In this document: positions 9,455 through 20,950 of the stretch, piece by piece
Layout of the letters: each line of letters starts with the position of its first letter
Position numbering within the stretch: the stretch's first letter is position 1
Source: Acidobacteriota bacterium
Lineage (GTDB): Bacteria; Acidobacteriota; Vicinamibacteria; Fen-336
Assembly: GCA_011526565.1 (NCBI GenBank)
Contig: WYBL01000020.1
Span: 38,891-102,890, forward strand
Direction: 5' to 3'
Length of the DNA stretch: 64,000 nt
Notes under the pieces: model-generated
Told to the model about the DNA's origin: nothing
The model's input: only the letters and a program-made list of their open reading frames with translations
Database searches by the model: none
Program-made: the position numbers and the translations under genes

Positions 9455-9711
9455 TCATGGGCGTCAACCGGGTCGTGCCCCACGACGGGCGCGAGTACCA
9501 CGTCCAGGTCGAGGACCTCGGCGAAGCCCAGGCCGCGTTCGAGGTCCGCGTCTACGTCGCCGGCACCGTGCTGTGGCGCAAGCGGGTCGCCTATGCCGAC
9601 GTGCTGGCGAAGGGTCTCCCCCGCCTGGAGCAGGAAGAGGCGCTGCGCGCGCTGATGGAGAAGACGCTGCAGACCGTGCAGGCCGCGATCGTCAAGGGCA
9701 AGCTGGCCTGA
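9451..9711 (+). CDS. Small conserved-looking protein, function unknown
   Basis: An 86-residue acidic/basic mixed protein, MIMGVNRVVPHDGREYHVQ at the start, then predicted beta strands (AAFEVRVYVAGTVLWRKRV) and an amphipathic helix to the end (EEALRALMEKTLQTVQAAIV). The ATG overlaps the upstream ATPase stop as ATGA, so it is translationally coupled to it; a second ATG two codons later is possible. Family not recognised. Size and coupling suggest an accessory or adaptor subunit of the actin-like/ATPase cluster. Confidence 0.75.
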   Translation: MIMGVNRVVPHDGREYHVQVEDLGEAQAAFEVRVYVAGTVLWRKRVAYADVLAKGLPRLEQEEALRALMEKTLQTVQAAIVKGKLA

Positions 9712-10460
9712 TCAGCCCCCTGCGCAGCCTGGTTGCGTTCGGGGCCGTGATCGCCTGGCTCGGCGCCGTGCTGCTGCCCTCGATCCTGGGGCTCGCCGTC
9801 GTCACCCGGTGGACGCGGCCCGCCACGCGCTTGCGCTGGGTCTCGAGCTGGGCGCGGGTGGGCTCGGCGGGCGCGATGGCGCTGGTGCGCCTGGGTGGCG
9901 CCCGCTCACGCAGCCAGGGGTCGGTGCGTACGGACGCGCCGGGCATCGTCGTGATGAATCACCAGTCGGTGCTCGACGTGCTGGTCCTGATCCTGATGAC
10001 GGGCCCGCTGGTACCGGCCTTCGTGGCCCGCCAGCGCTACACGCGGGCGCCCGTGATCGGCACAGGTCTCCGGCTCGCCGACTGCCCGATCGTCGATCCG
10101 CAGCGCGATCGCGCGAGTGCCGTCGAGGGCTTGCGCGCCGCCATGGACCGCGACCGCACCTTCGCGATCTTCCCCGAGGGACACCGCTCTCCCGACGGCA
10201 GCCTGCAGCGGTTCCGTACCGCCGGGCTGCTCGCCATGCTCGGGGCGCGCCGGGTGCCCGTGTTCCTCGTCGCGACCGACGGCTTCCAGTCGGCGCGCAC
10301 GTTGTTCGACCTGGCCTTCGGCCTCGGCGCCGTGGACGGGCGCACGGAGCTGCTCGGGCGCTTCGAGCCGCCGGAGGTCGCCGCAGAACTGCCCGGGTTC
10401 GTGCAGCGGCTCGAGGTGGAACTCGACGCTGGCCTGCGGCGGCTTCGCACCCGGTCCTGA
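9708..10460 (+). CDS. plsC: 1-acyl-sn-glycerol-3-phosphate acyltransferase (PlsC family)
   Basis: Membrane acyltransferase that adds the second acyl chain to lysophosphatidic acid. The catalytic motif NHQSVLD (HX4D), the FPEGHRSPDG substrate motif and the VPVFLVATDG block are in the expected order after an N-terminal hydrophobic segment (AVIAWLGAVLLPSILGLAVV). There is no ATG. The first GTG is at 9747, inside the hydrophobic segment. The CTG at 9708 overlaps the upstream stop as CTGA and gives a more natural N-terminus with one Arg before the membrane helix (MISPLRSLVAFG), so I use it with low certainty. It is the last gene of the plus-strand cluster and converges on the TPR receptor gene, four bases away. 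Confidence 0.87.
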   Translation: MISPLRSLVAFGAVIAWLGAVLLPSILGLAVVTRWTRPATRLRWVSSWARVGSAGAMALVRLGGARSRSQGSVRTDAPGIVVMNHQSVLDVLVLILMTGPLVPAFVARQRYTRAPVIGTGLRLADCPIVDPQRDRASAVEGLRAAMDRDRTFAIFPEGHRSPDGSLQRFRTAGLLAMLGARRVPVFLVATDGFQSARTLFDLAFGLGAVDGRTELLGRFEPPEVAAELPGFVQRLEVELDAGLRRLRTRS

Positions 10461-10464
10461 GCGC

Positions 10465-11958
10465 TCAGCGCCCGCCCTTGGGGAAGTGGGCGGCCTGGCA
10501 ATCCGGGCAGATGCCGTGGGTGATGCGGGCGTCCGTGTGAGCCTCGACGTAGGCCTCGAGCCGGCTCCAGGTCCCCTCGGCTTCGCGCACCTGCTGGTGG
10601 CACCAGCCGCACAGCGGCAGCATCCCGCTCAGGGTCTTGACCCGCGCCAGCGCGGCTTCCAGGTCGGCGGCCTGGCGGCGCAGGCGCGCTTCCGCGTCGC
10701 GCTTCAGGCGATAGCGGTTGACGCCGAGAGCGATCAACCCGACCAGCAGCGTCACGCCCGCGAGCGCCAGGTTGCGCTCGCCGGTGCGGCGGCGGGCGGA
10801 TTCCTCCTGCTCCTTCGCCAGCCGGGTGGCGCGGTCGGCTCGATTCGCCGCCGAGCGGATCTCGAGCAGGGCCCGCGCCTCGCGCTGCTGCGCCTCCAGC
10901 CGCAGTCGCCGCCAGCGCTCCTGCACCTCCACCTGGCGCGTCAGGGCCGCCTCCCGCGCCCGGACGTCGCCGCGCGCTGCGTGAGCCGCGGCGAGCCCGG
11001 CCATCACGTCCGCCTGGAGCTGCGGTTCAGCCAGCCGATCGGCGATCTCGCGGGCGCGCTCGAGGGCGCTCACTGCCTCGCCCGGGCGATCCAGGTGCAG
11101 CAGGACGCGGCCGAGCCCCACCAGCGTCTCGGCCTCGCCATGGGGGTTCGGCGGGTCGCGGCGCAGTTCGAGGGAGGCCTGCAACGCAGCGAGCGCGTCG
11201 GGCAGCCGACGGAGTTCGGCCAGCGCGAGGCCGCGCGACTTGAGGGCGGCGGAGACGGCGCGCCGGTTGCCCACCGCCCGCCACTCGGCCTCGGCGCTCT
11301 CGAACGCGGCGAGCGCGGGCTCGGGGGCGCCGGAGGCGAGCAGCGCCTCGCCCAGGTTGTGGAAGGAGTAGCCGGCCCCGTCGCGGTCGCCCATCTCGCG
11401 CTTGAGGGCGAGCGAGCGCTCGTGGTTCTCGATCGCCTGCGGATGGTCCGCCAGGCGGCGATAGGAGTTGCCGAGGTTGTTCAGGCTCTGGGCGAGGCCG
11501 CGCCGGTCGCCGACCTGCTCGAACAGGCGCTGTTCCTCGAGCGCATGGTGGAGAGCCGCCGCCAGGTCGTCGCGCGAGCCGGCGAGCACGCCGAGCGCGT
11601 TGTGCGCCCGCGCCGCGAGCGCCACTTCGCCGTGTTCGGTGGCCAGCATCAGCGCCCGCTCGCCGGCCGTCCGCGCCCGCACGTACTCGCCGCGCGCCCG
11701 GCGCGCGAGGCACAACGCGACCTGGGCGTAGCCCTCCTCCACGGGACGGGCCTGGGCTACCGCCTCCTGGATGGCTGCCTCCGCAGCGGCAAGGGCCTGG
11801 TCGGAGCCGGAGTCGGCCAGTTCGAGGGCCCGCTCCACGGCCGGCGACCCGTGTTCGTCGCCGCCAGCACCGGGCCCCGGCGCGCCGTGCAGGGTTCCCG
11901 CGCAGGCCCCCAGCAGCCCCGCGCACCCCAGGACGGCCACGGCCCATCTGATTACCAA
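10465..11958 (-). CDS. TPR sensor-like lipoprotein with membrane segment and Cys-rich tail
   Basis: A 497-residue protein starting at TTG 11958, preceded at six bases by GGGGAG. The N-terminus ends in a lipobox-like LLGAC. At least six TPR repeats of the Kinesin-light-chain type follow (GLAQSLNNLGNSYRRLADHP is typical), then a coiled coil, a transmembrane segment (LALAGVTLLVGLIALGV), a second coiled coil and a tail with CGWC and HGICPDC. The tail matches the short cysteine module seen at the ends of many bacterial PAS, kinase and response-regulator proteins. The layout is that of a TPR histidine kinase, but kinase domains are absent. Signalling by the tail is inferred; the ligand is unknown. 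Confidence 0.8.
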   Translation of the reverse strand: MVIRWAVAVLGCAGLLGACAGTLHGAPGPGAGGDEHGSPAVERALELADSGSDQALAAAEAAIQEAVAQARPVEEGYAQVALCLARRARGEYVRARTAGERALMLATEHGEVALAARAHNALGVLAGSRDDLAAALHHALEEQRLFEQVGDRRGLAQSLNNLGNSYRRLADHPQAIENHERSLALKREMGDRDGAGYSFHNLGEALLASGAPEPALAAFESAEAEWRAVGNRRAVSAALKSRGLALAELRRLPDALAALQASLELRRDPPNPHGEAETLVGLGRVLLHLDRPGEAVSALERAREIADRLAEPQLQADVMAGLAAAHAARGDVRAREAALTRQVEVQERWRRLRLEAQQREARALLEIRSAANRADRATRLAKEQEESARRRTGERNLALAGVTLLVGLIALGVNRYRLKRDAEARLRRQAADLEAALARVKTLSGMLPLCGWCHQQVREAEGTWSRLEAYVEAHTDARITHGICPDCQAAHFPKGGR

Positions 11959-12011
11959 GTCGATCTCCCCGCCGGGCGGGTGGAGGGCCCCGCGGCGAAC
12001 GTCCTGTCGGA

Positions 12012-13466
<1,455 letters not shown>

Positions 13467-13474
13467 AACGGGAA

Positions 13475-13503
13475 ATTATCCCTCTCCTTGCGGTTCACGG
13501 CAA
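13475..13503 (-). promoter_or_regulatory. Sigma-70-type promoter of the RNA helicase gene
   Basis: Reading the minus strand, TTGCCG (13503-13498) and GATAAT (13480-13475) are separated by exactly 17 bases. The helicase ATG begins eight bases past the -10 box, leaving no room for a Shine-Dalgarno site, which points to a leaderless transcript. Confidence 0.6.
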
Positions 13504-13576
13504 ACCCCGCACGTGGACGCCCCGCGTCCGGGGGCATAACATTGACGTTTTCGCTGGCGGGAACGGCAACCAGAAG

Positions 13577-15679
<2,103 letters not shown>

Positions 15680-15686
15680 AGCCGCT

Positions 15687-16439
15687 TCAGCCGCGCCGCT
15701 CGCGCTCCAGCAGCTTCGCGAACTTGAGGAACGTGTAGAGCGCGTTGAGCAGGCTGATCGCGAGGCCCGCGCGGCCGAGCCGGAAGCCGCCGCGCAGCGC
15801 GTAGTTGCGGAACAGGTTCCAGGCCGGCGTGGCCCACAGCCGGAACCACGTGGCGCGCACGCCGCGCTCCCAGGCGTCCTCCGCCCACAGCGACGTGTAG
15901 CGGTCGATCCGCCGCAGGTGGTCGGACACGCCGGCGTAGGGGCGGTGCAACAACTCGCCGCGCAGGCGGCCGACCTCGCCCGCGGTCTTCACCGACTCGT
16001 GGACGCGGCCGCCCTCCCACCCTGCGCGCCGGCGGTCGAACAGCCGGACCTGCGGGTCGGGGTACCAGTCGGTCGCCCGCACGAAGCGGCCGAGGTAGAA
16101 CGCGACCCGCGGCATCGCGTAGGCCGCACAGGCCGGCTCGCCGCCCAGCAGCCCGCGCAGCTCGGCTCCCAGCTCTTCGCCGACCTCCTCGTCCGCGTCC
16201 ACGGCCAGCACCCAGTCGTGCCGGGCCTCGGCCGTGGCCAGGCGGCGCTGCTCGGTGAACCCGGGAAACGGCGCGTTCACGATGACGCGGGCGCCACAGG
16301 CCGCGGCGATCTCGCGGGTGCGGTCGGAGGAGCCGGCGTCGACGACCAGCACCTCGTCGCAGAAGGCGACGCTACGCAGCGCCCGCTCGATCCGCGCCTC
16401 CTCGTCCAGCGCGATCAGCACCGCCGAGACAGGCGGCAA
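15687..16439 (-). CDS. Family 2 glycosyltransferase (WaaE/KdtX-like)
   Basis: A 250-residue GT-A glycosyltransferase. The N-terminal VSAVLIALDEEARIERALRS and VVDAGSSDRT bind the nucleotide sugar, VDADEEV is the metal-binding DXD equivalent, and VHESV with the C-terminal helices match the lipopolysaccharide core beta-glucosyltransferase (WaaE/KdtX) group. It most likely adds a sugar to lipooligosaccharide core or a related glycan at the inner membrane face. The start is TTG 16439, four bases after the cNMP-binding gene, so the two are probably co-transcribed. It converges with the ABC-F gene seven bases away. Confidence 0.88.
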   Translation of the reverse strand: MPPVSAVLIALDEEARIERALRSVAFCDEVLVVDAGSSDRTREIAAACGARVIVNAPFPGFTEQRRLATAEARHDWVLAVDADEEVGEELGAELRGLLGGEPACAAYAMPRVAFYLGRFVRATDWYPDPQVRLFDRRRAGWEGGRVHESVKTAGEVGRLRGELLHRPYAGVSDHLRRIDRYTSLWAEDAWERGVRATWFRLWATPAWNLFRNYALRGGFRLGRAGLAISLLNALYTFLKFAKLLERERRG

Positions 16440-16442
16440 CGG

Positions 16443-17045
16443 CTACAGCCCGGCGCGGTCCCGCGCTGTCTTGCGGGCGAGGTCGCGGATCAGGTCGAGC
16501 GCGTTCGCCTCGTCCGAGCCCAGGTCGTCGACCGCTTCCAGCTCGTCGATCGAGGCCACCTCGGGCTCCGGCCCGGCGGGCTCCTCGAGGTCGGCGGCGA
16601 ACGCCCGGATCGGCTCCAGGTCGGCGAGCGCGCCGCGGAAGCGCTGGGCGACCAGCTCGGCGAGCGCCACCGTCACCTTTGCGAACAGCAGCGGCGCGGC
16701 ATCGACCAGGCCGAGCAGCTTCTCGCGCGACAGGTGGCGGAGGCGGGAGTCGGAAACCGCGCGCACGTCGTGGGTGCGCGGCAGGCCGTCGACGAAGCCG
16801 ACCTCGCCGACGACGCCGCCGGGGCCGATCCGCGCCAGCACGATCCCGAGCCCGGAGTCGACGACCTCGACCTCGCCGGTCTCGACGAGCACCAGGTTGG
16901 CGGCCGGGTCGCCGCGGTGGAGCACCGTCTCCCCCGCCTTGACGGACCACTCTCCCATCAGCGCCGTCAGGCGCGTCAGTTCGGCGTCGTCCAGGTAGGC
17001 GACCAGTTCGCCCGTCCTCGCTTCCGGCCACCAGTTTCCGGGCAT
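16443..17045 (-). CDS. Cyclic nucleotide-binding domain protein
   Basis: A 200-residue protein with one cNMP-binding beta-roll (residues ~15-130): GETVLHRGDPAANLVLVETG, then VLARIGPGGVVGEVGFVDG and LPRTHDVRAVSDSRLRHLS. The phosphate-binding cassette shows GEVGFVDGLPRTHDV, lacking the arginine-serine or arginine-alanine pair of strong cAMP binders in its standard form. No helix-turn-helix follows. The C-terminal ~60 residues are acidic. It is therefore a regulatory module without a DNA-binding domain, in a run of minus-strand genes between a hydrolase and a glycosyltransferase. Partner and ligand unknown. Confidence 0.85.
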   Translation of the reverse strand: MPGNWWPEARTGELVAYLDDAELTRLTALMGEWSVKAGETVLHRGDPAANLVLVETGEVEVVDSGLGIVLARIGPGGVVGEVGFVDGLPRTHDVRAVSDSRLRHLSREKLLGLVDAAPLLFAKVTVALAELVAQRFRGALADLEPIRAFAADLEEPAGPEPEVASIDELEAVDDLGSDEANALDLIRDLARKTARDRAGL

Positions 17046-17055
17046 CGGGCGAATC

Positions 17056-17718
17056 CTACCCTTTCGTCTCGATCCGGCCCACCCACTCGAAGAGGGCCGC
17101 GAGCAGCTCGGCCTCGACCTGGGCCGGCGTGCGGCCCGAGCGCTTGAGCACGCCGAACGAGTGATCCACGCCCTCCAGCCGGCAGAGCGTGGCCCGCGGA
17201 CCCAGGCGCGCGACGACCGCCTCGATCAGGTCGAAGCGGGCGAAGGCGTCGCGGGTGCCCTGCAGGAACAGCATCGGGGCGGCGATCGCCGGCAGGTGGG
17301 CGTCGCGGAGCTTGTCCTCCTGGCCCGGCGGGTGCAGCGGGTAGCCGAAGAACGCGAGGCCGTCGCAGGCCACGGCCTCCGCGGCGGCCATCGAGGCCAT
17401 CCGGCCGCCCATCGACTTGCCGCCCAGCACGAGCGTGCGCGGCGCCAGCCGCTCGCGAACCAGGCCGGCCACCGTGGCCACGGTGCGCACGAGCTTCGGC
17501 GCCGGGTCCGGCCGACCGCGACGGGCTTCGGAGTAGGGGAAGTTGAACAGCACGGCGGCGCGCCCGCCGGCGGCGATCGCCTCGGCGACGCGGACCAGGA
17601 ACGCGGTGCGCCGGGTGCCGCCGGCGCCGGGTCCCAGCACCAGCGCGGTCGGGCCCGCCCCGTGCACGGAGGCGCTGCACGCCTCGCCGTCGATCTCGAA
17701 CGTCCACTCGCTCGCCAC
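17056..17718 (-). CDS. Alpha/beta hydrolase of the KANL3/Tex30 type
   Basis: A 220-residue alpha/beta hydrolase. The nucleophile elbow is GGKSMGGRM (Ser ~103), the acid is in GTRDAFARFD and the histidine in DHSFGVLK, in proper order. ALVLGPGAGGTRRT forms the oxyanion loop. This matches the dienelactone-hydrolase-like KANL3/Tex30 family often annotated as a predicted hydrolase; substrate unknown. The GTG start at 17718 sits about 20 bases after a TAGCAT -10-like box that overlaps the promoter of the divergent ExeA-like gene. Confidence 0.87.
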   Translation of the reverse strand: MASEWTFEIDGEACSASVHGAGPTALVLGPGAGGTRRTAFLVRVAEAIAAGGRAAVLFNFPYSEARRGRPDPAPKLVRTVATVAGLVRERLAPRTLVLGGKSMGGRMASMAAAEAVACDGLAFFGYPLHPPGQEDKLRDAHLPAIAAPMLFLQGTRDAFARFDLIEAVVARLGPRATLCRLEGVDHSFGVLKRSGRTPAQVEAELLAALFEWVGRIETKG

Positions 17719-17739
17719 GCCGGGGTGTCTCCGGCCGCG

Positions 17740-17749
17740 ATGCTACACT
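17740..17749. promoter_or_regulatory. Overlapping divergent -10 elements
   Basis: On the plus strand TGCTACACT (17741-17749) is an extended -10 box; the complementary strand reads GTGTAGCAT, another -10-like element pointing at the hydrolase. The plus-strand start site would fall near 17756, downstream of the ATG at 17740, which excludes that ATG as the ExeA start. Neither direction has a convincing -35. Confidence 0.45.
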
Positions 17750-17769
17750 CGCCGCGGCTGGAGCCCCTC

Positions 17770-19266
17770 TTGTACGAGTCCTGGTACGGCTTCGCCGAGA
17801 AGCCCTTCTCGCTGACCCCCGACCCGAAGTACCTGTACCTGTCTCCCAGGCACACGGAGGCGTTCGCCCACCTGCAGTTCGGCCACCGCGAGCGCGGCGG
17901 CTTCGTGGTGATCACGGGCGAGGTCGGCACCGGCAAGACGACGCTGGCCCGCTACTTCCTCGGCCAGCTCGGCGCGGAAGCCGAGCACACGTCGACCGCG
18001 ATGGTGCTCTACCCCGCGGTCACCGCCGCGGAGCTGCTGCGCTCGATCCTCGACGACTTCCACCTGAGCGCCCGCAGCGAGTCGCTCAAGGACTGCGTCG
18101 ACGCGCTGCACCGTTTCCTGTTGCAGGAGCGCGCGGCGGGGCGACACGTGCTGCTGCTGATCGACGAGGCCCAGGACCTGGCACCCGAGGTGCTGGAGCA
18201 GGTGCGGCTCATCTCCAATCTCGAGACCGACACCGAGAAGCTGCTGACCATCGTCCTGATGGGACAGTCCGAGTTCGCCGAGATGCTGTCGCGGCGCGAG
18301 CTGCGCCAGCTCGCCCAGCGCGTCACGGCGCGCTACCACCTGACCCCGCTCGACACCGTCGAGGTCGAGGACTACGTGCGGCACCGGCTGCAGGTCGCCG
18401 GCGGCGCCGGCAAGGTGGCGTTCACCCGCGACGCGCTGAAGGCGCTGCACCGGGCGACGGGCGGTGTGCCGCGCCTCGTCAACCTCGGCTGCGACCGCGC
18501 GCTGCTCGGGGGCTACGTCGCCGGCACCCGCACGATCGACGCGGAGCTGGTGCGCCGCGCGTGGCGCGAGGTCGGCGGCGAGGTGAAGCCCGCTCGCTCA
18601 CCCTGGCTCGCGCCGCTGGCGGTCGCCGCGGGCATCGTGCTCGTCGCCGCCGTCGCGGGCACCTGGATCGCCCGCGGGAACCCGGCCGTGGCGACCGCGG
18701 TGCCGGCAGCGTCGACGTCCGCCGCGCCCGCGCCGGCCTTGCTCGAGCCGCTGCTGCGCGGCCTGCCCGGGGCGAGCTCGCAGAGCTCGGCGCTGGACGC
18801 GGTCGCGGCACGCTGGCCGGCCGGCCCGCCGCTGCAGCGGGCCAGCTTCCGCAGCCACCTCGAGCAGATCCGCCGCTTCGATCTCCCGGTGGCGCTCGAG
18901 ATGTTCCACCCCGCGCGCCGCGACACCTGCTGGGTGGGCCTGCTGGCGATCGAAGGCGACGTCGCGGTCGTCGCCGCGGGCGGCTCGCCGGTGCGCGTGC
19001 CGCTCGCCGAGCTCGATCGCCACTGGACCCGCCTCGCCACCTTCCTGTGGCGCGACGAGGCGGCCACGCCCGACGCCACCGCGCACGGGGCCCTCGCGCG
19101 GCTCGGCCTGCTCGCGGCCGGCGCCTCGCTGGCCGACGGCGTGGCCCGCTTCCAGGCCGAGCAGGGCCTGGCCGTGGACGGCGTGATCGGCAGCCGCACG
19201 CTGCTGGCGCTGGCAAGCCTCCGTCCCGGGCCGCGCCCGCGGCTCTCCACGGGAGGCGGCGCGTGA
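17770..19266 (+). CDS. ExeA/GspA-like AAA ATPase with peptidoglycan-binding domain
   Basis: A 498-residue inner-membrane ATPase. The N-terminus YESWYGFAEKPFSLTPDPK is diagnostic of the ExeA/GspA group. Walker A is GEVGTGKTTLAR, Walker B LLLIDEAQDLAP. A transmembrane helix (APLAVAAGIVLVAAVAGTWI, ~280) leads to a periplasmic region ending in a peptidoglycan-binding domain (VARFQAEQGLAVDGVIGSRT). ExeA/GspA with ExeB/GspB help secretins pass the cell wall. I choose TTG 17770 over ATG 17740: family members begin exactly here, a GGAG site precedes it by six bases, and an extended -10 box overlaps the ATG. The next gene overlaps by four bases. Confidence 0.9.
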   Translation: MYESWYGFAEKPFSLTPDPKYLYLSPRHTEAFAHLQFGHRERGGFVVITGEVGTGKTTLARYFLGQLGAEAEHTSTAMVLYPAVTAAELLRSILDDFHLSARSESLKDCVDALHRFLLQERAAGRHVLLLIDEAQDLAPEVLEQVRLISNLETDTEKLLTIVLMGQSEFAEMLSRRELRQLAQRVTARYHLTPLDTVEVEDYVRHRLQVAGGAGKVAFTRDALKALHRATGGVPRLVNLGCDRALLGGYVAGTRTIDAELVRRAWREVGGEVKPARSPWLAPLAVAAGIVLVAAVAGTWIARGNPAVATAVPAASTSAAPAPALLEPLLRGLPGASSQSSALDAVAARWPAGPPLQRASFRSHLEQIRRFDLPVALEMFHPARRDTCWVGLLAIEGDVAVVAAGGSPVRVPLAELDRHWTRLATFLWRDEAATPDATAHGALARLGLLAAGASLADGVARFQAEQGLAVDGVIGSRTLLALASLRPGPRPRLSTGGGA

Positions 19267-19904
19267 GCCTGATCCTCGAGGCCCTGCGCAAGCTCGAGCG
19301 CGAGAGGCAGGCGGCGGCACGGCCGGGCTTCGTCGTCGTGCCGGCGGCGCAGTGGGAGCCGGGGCGCTCGCGGCTGGGGCCGTTGCTCGGCGTGGTCTTC
19401 GTCGCCGCCGTCTTCGGCGCGCTGGGCATCGGCCTCTACATGGGCGCCGCGCGCACCGCCCGAGTGCGCCAACAGGTGGCGACGGTCGCGACGCCCGCAC
19501 CGGCCGTCGCTCCGCTGCCGGCACCCGCAGCGCCAGCGCACCCGACGCCGCTCGCGGCCGTCGTCGACGCGGCCCCGGCAGTCCGCGTCACTCCCGCCCT
19601 GCCGGTCCCGGCTCACGTCGAAGCTCCGCTCGCGGACCCGGGGCCCGCGGTCACGCCGACGGCGTCGGCTGCCGCGGCGAGTTCCCCCGCAGCGAAGGAG
19701 CCCGCGGTCGCGAGTCCCGAGCGCCCTGAGCCTGCGTTCGTGCTGACCGCGATCGGCGCCCGCGACGGCCGGCCGGTGGCCGTGATCGACGACCGCCTGG
19801 TCGCCGAAGGCGACGAGCACGACGGCTGGAAGGTGCTGGCGATCGGCGCCGAGAGCGTCGAGATCCTGTACCGCGGCGAGCGCCGGGTGCTGCGCTTCCC
19901 GTGA
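19263..19904 (+). CDS. GspB/ExeB-like general secretion protein
   Basis: A 213-residue bitopic protein starting SLILEALRKLERERQ, the standard N-terminus of GspB/ExeB proteins, followed by a membrane segment (LLGVVFVAAVFGALGIGLYM), a Pro/Ala-rich periplasmic spacer (~65-150) and a C-terminal GspB-type domain (IDDRLVAEGDEHDGWKVLAI). It should form a complex with the ExeA-like ATPase and help place a secretin in the outer membrane. GTG 19263 overlaps the upstream stop (GTGA), and its own stop overlaps the next start in the same way. No other type II secretion gene is in the window, so the served secretin lies elsewhere. Confidence 0.9.
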   Translation: MSLILEALRKLERERQAAARPGFVVVPAAQWEPGRSRLGPLLGVVFVAAVFGALGIGLYMGAARTARVRQQVATVATPAPAVAPLPAPAAPAHPTPLAAVVDAAPAVRVTPALPVPAHVEAPLADPGPAVTPTASAAAASSPAAKEPAVASPERPEPAFVLTAIGARDGRPVAVIDDRLVAEGDEHDGWKVLAIGAESVEILYRGERRVLRFP

Positions 19905-20950
19905 TCCCCCACCTGCGCGGGCTGCTGCCCGAGGAGCTGCCCGCGCGCGTGCCGGAGGCCGGCCTCTCGCCGACCCTCGCCCGCCGCGTCGCGAACCGCG
20001 TGCTCGCGCAGTACCGCGACGAGCTCGACGGCGTCAGCGGCCTGTCGAAGCGCGCCGCGGAAGCCCTGCGCGCGGGCACCCGCGTGGACCGGCTGGCCCT
20101 CGCCGACCGCCGTGCGAGCGCGGTCGACCCGTTCGTCAAGTACCTGTTCCGGGCGCCGGACGGGCGCAGCTTCGAGACCGTGCGCATCCCTCTCGAGAAG
20201 CCGCGCTTCAGCGTGTGCGTCTCCTCCCAGGTCGGCTGCGCCCTCGAGTGCGCCTTCTGCGAGACCGGGCGGCTCGGCTTCACCCGCAACCTCGAACCGT
20301 GGGAAATCGTCGACCAGGTGCTCGCCGTGCGCGCCGACTCTCCGGAGCGCCCCGTCACCGGCGTCGTGTTCCAGGGCCAGGGCGAGCCGTTCCAGAACTA
20401 CGACAACGTGCTGAAGGCCGCGGCCCTGCTGCGCCACCCGTGCGGGCCGCGGATCGGCGCCGACCGCATCACGATCTCCACGGTCGGCCTGCTGCCGCAG
20501 ATCGAGCGCTACGTCGACGAGGGCCATCCCTACCGGCTGATCCTGTCGCTGACCTCGGCGCTGCCGGACAAGCGGGCCGAGCTGCTGCCGGTCGCGCGGC
20601 GCTGGCCCGTGCCGGACCTGATCGCCGCGATGAAGCGGCTGGCGCAGCGACAGCGCAACCTGATCAACATCGCCTGGGTGCTGATGGGCGGCGTCAACGA
20701 CGACCCGGCCGAGGTGCGCGAACTCGCGCGCCTGCTGGGCGGATTCCCGGTGCGCGTCTCGGTGATCGACGTCAACGATCCGACCGGCCTGTACCGGCGC
20801 GCGACCGACGCCGAGCGCAGCCGCTTCTTGTCCGCCCTCGCCGAGCACCGGCTGGGCTTCGTGCGCCGCTACTCCGGCGGTCCCGACATCCACGCCGCCT
20901 GCGGCATGCTCGCCTCGACCGCCCGCGGGGGCGCTACGCTTCGCCCATGA
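19901..20950 (+). CDS. RlmN/Cfr-family radical SAM enzyme (divergent)
   Basis: A 349-residue radical SAM protein related to the 23S rRNA/tRNA adenine-C2 methyltransferase RlmN. The cluster motif is SQVGCALECAFC, followed by GFTRNLEPWEIVDQVL; GQGEPFQNYDN replaces the usual GMGEPLxN. The C-terminal catalytic cysteine is in DIHAACGML, and the first two cluster residues agree with RlmN spacing. The N-terminus is divergent, so this may be a second RlmN-type enzyme rather than the housekeeping copy. It starts at GTG 19901 overlapping the GspB stop, and ends overlapping the next ATG. Confidence 0.85.
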   Translation: MIPHLRGLLPEELPARVPEAGLSPTLARRVANRVLAQYRDELDGVSGLSKRAAEALRAGTRVDRLALADRRASAVDPFVKYLFRAPDGRSFETVRIPLEKPRFSVCVSSQVGCALECAFCETGRLGFTRNLEPWEIVDQVLAVRADSPERPVTGVVFQGQGEPFQNYDNVLKAAALLRHPCGPRIGADRITISTVGLLPQIERYVDEGHPYRLILSLTSALPDKRAELLPVARRWPVPDLIAAMKRLAQRQRNLINIAWVLMGGVNDDPAEVRELARLLGGFPVRVSVIDVNDPTGLYRRATDAERSRFLSALAEHRLGFVRRYSGGPDIHAACGMLASTARGGATLRP

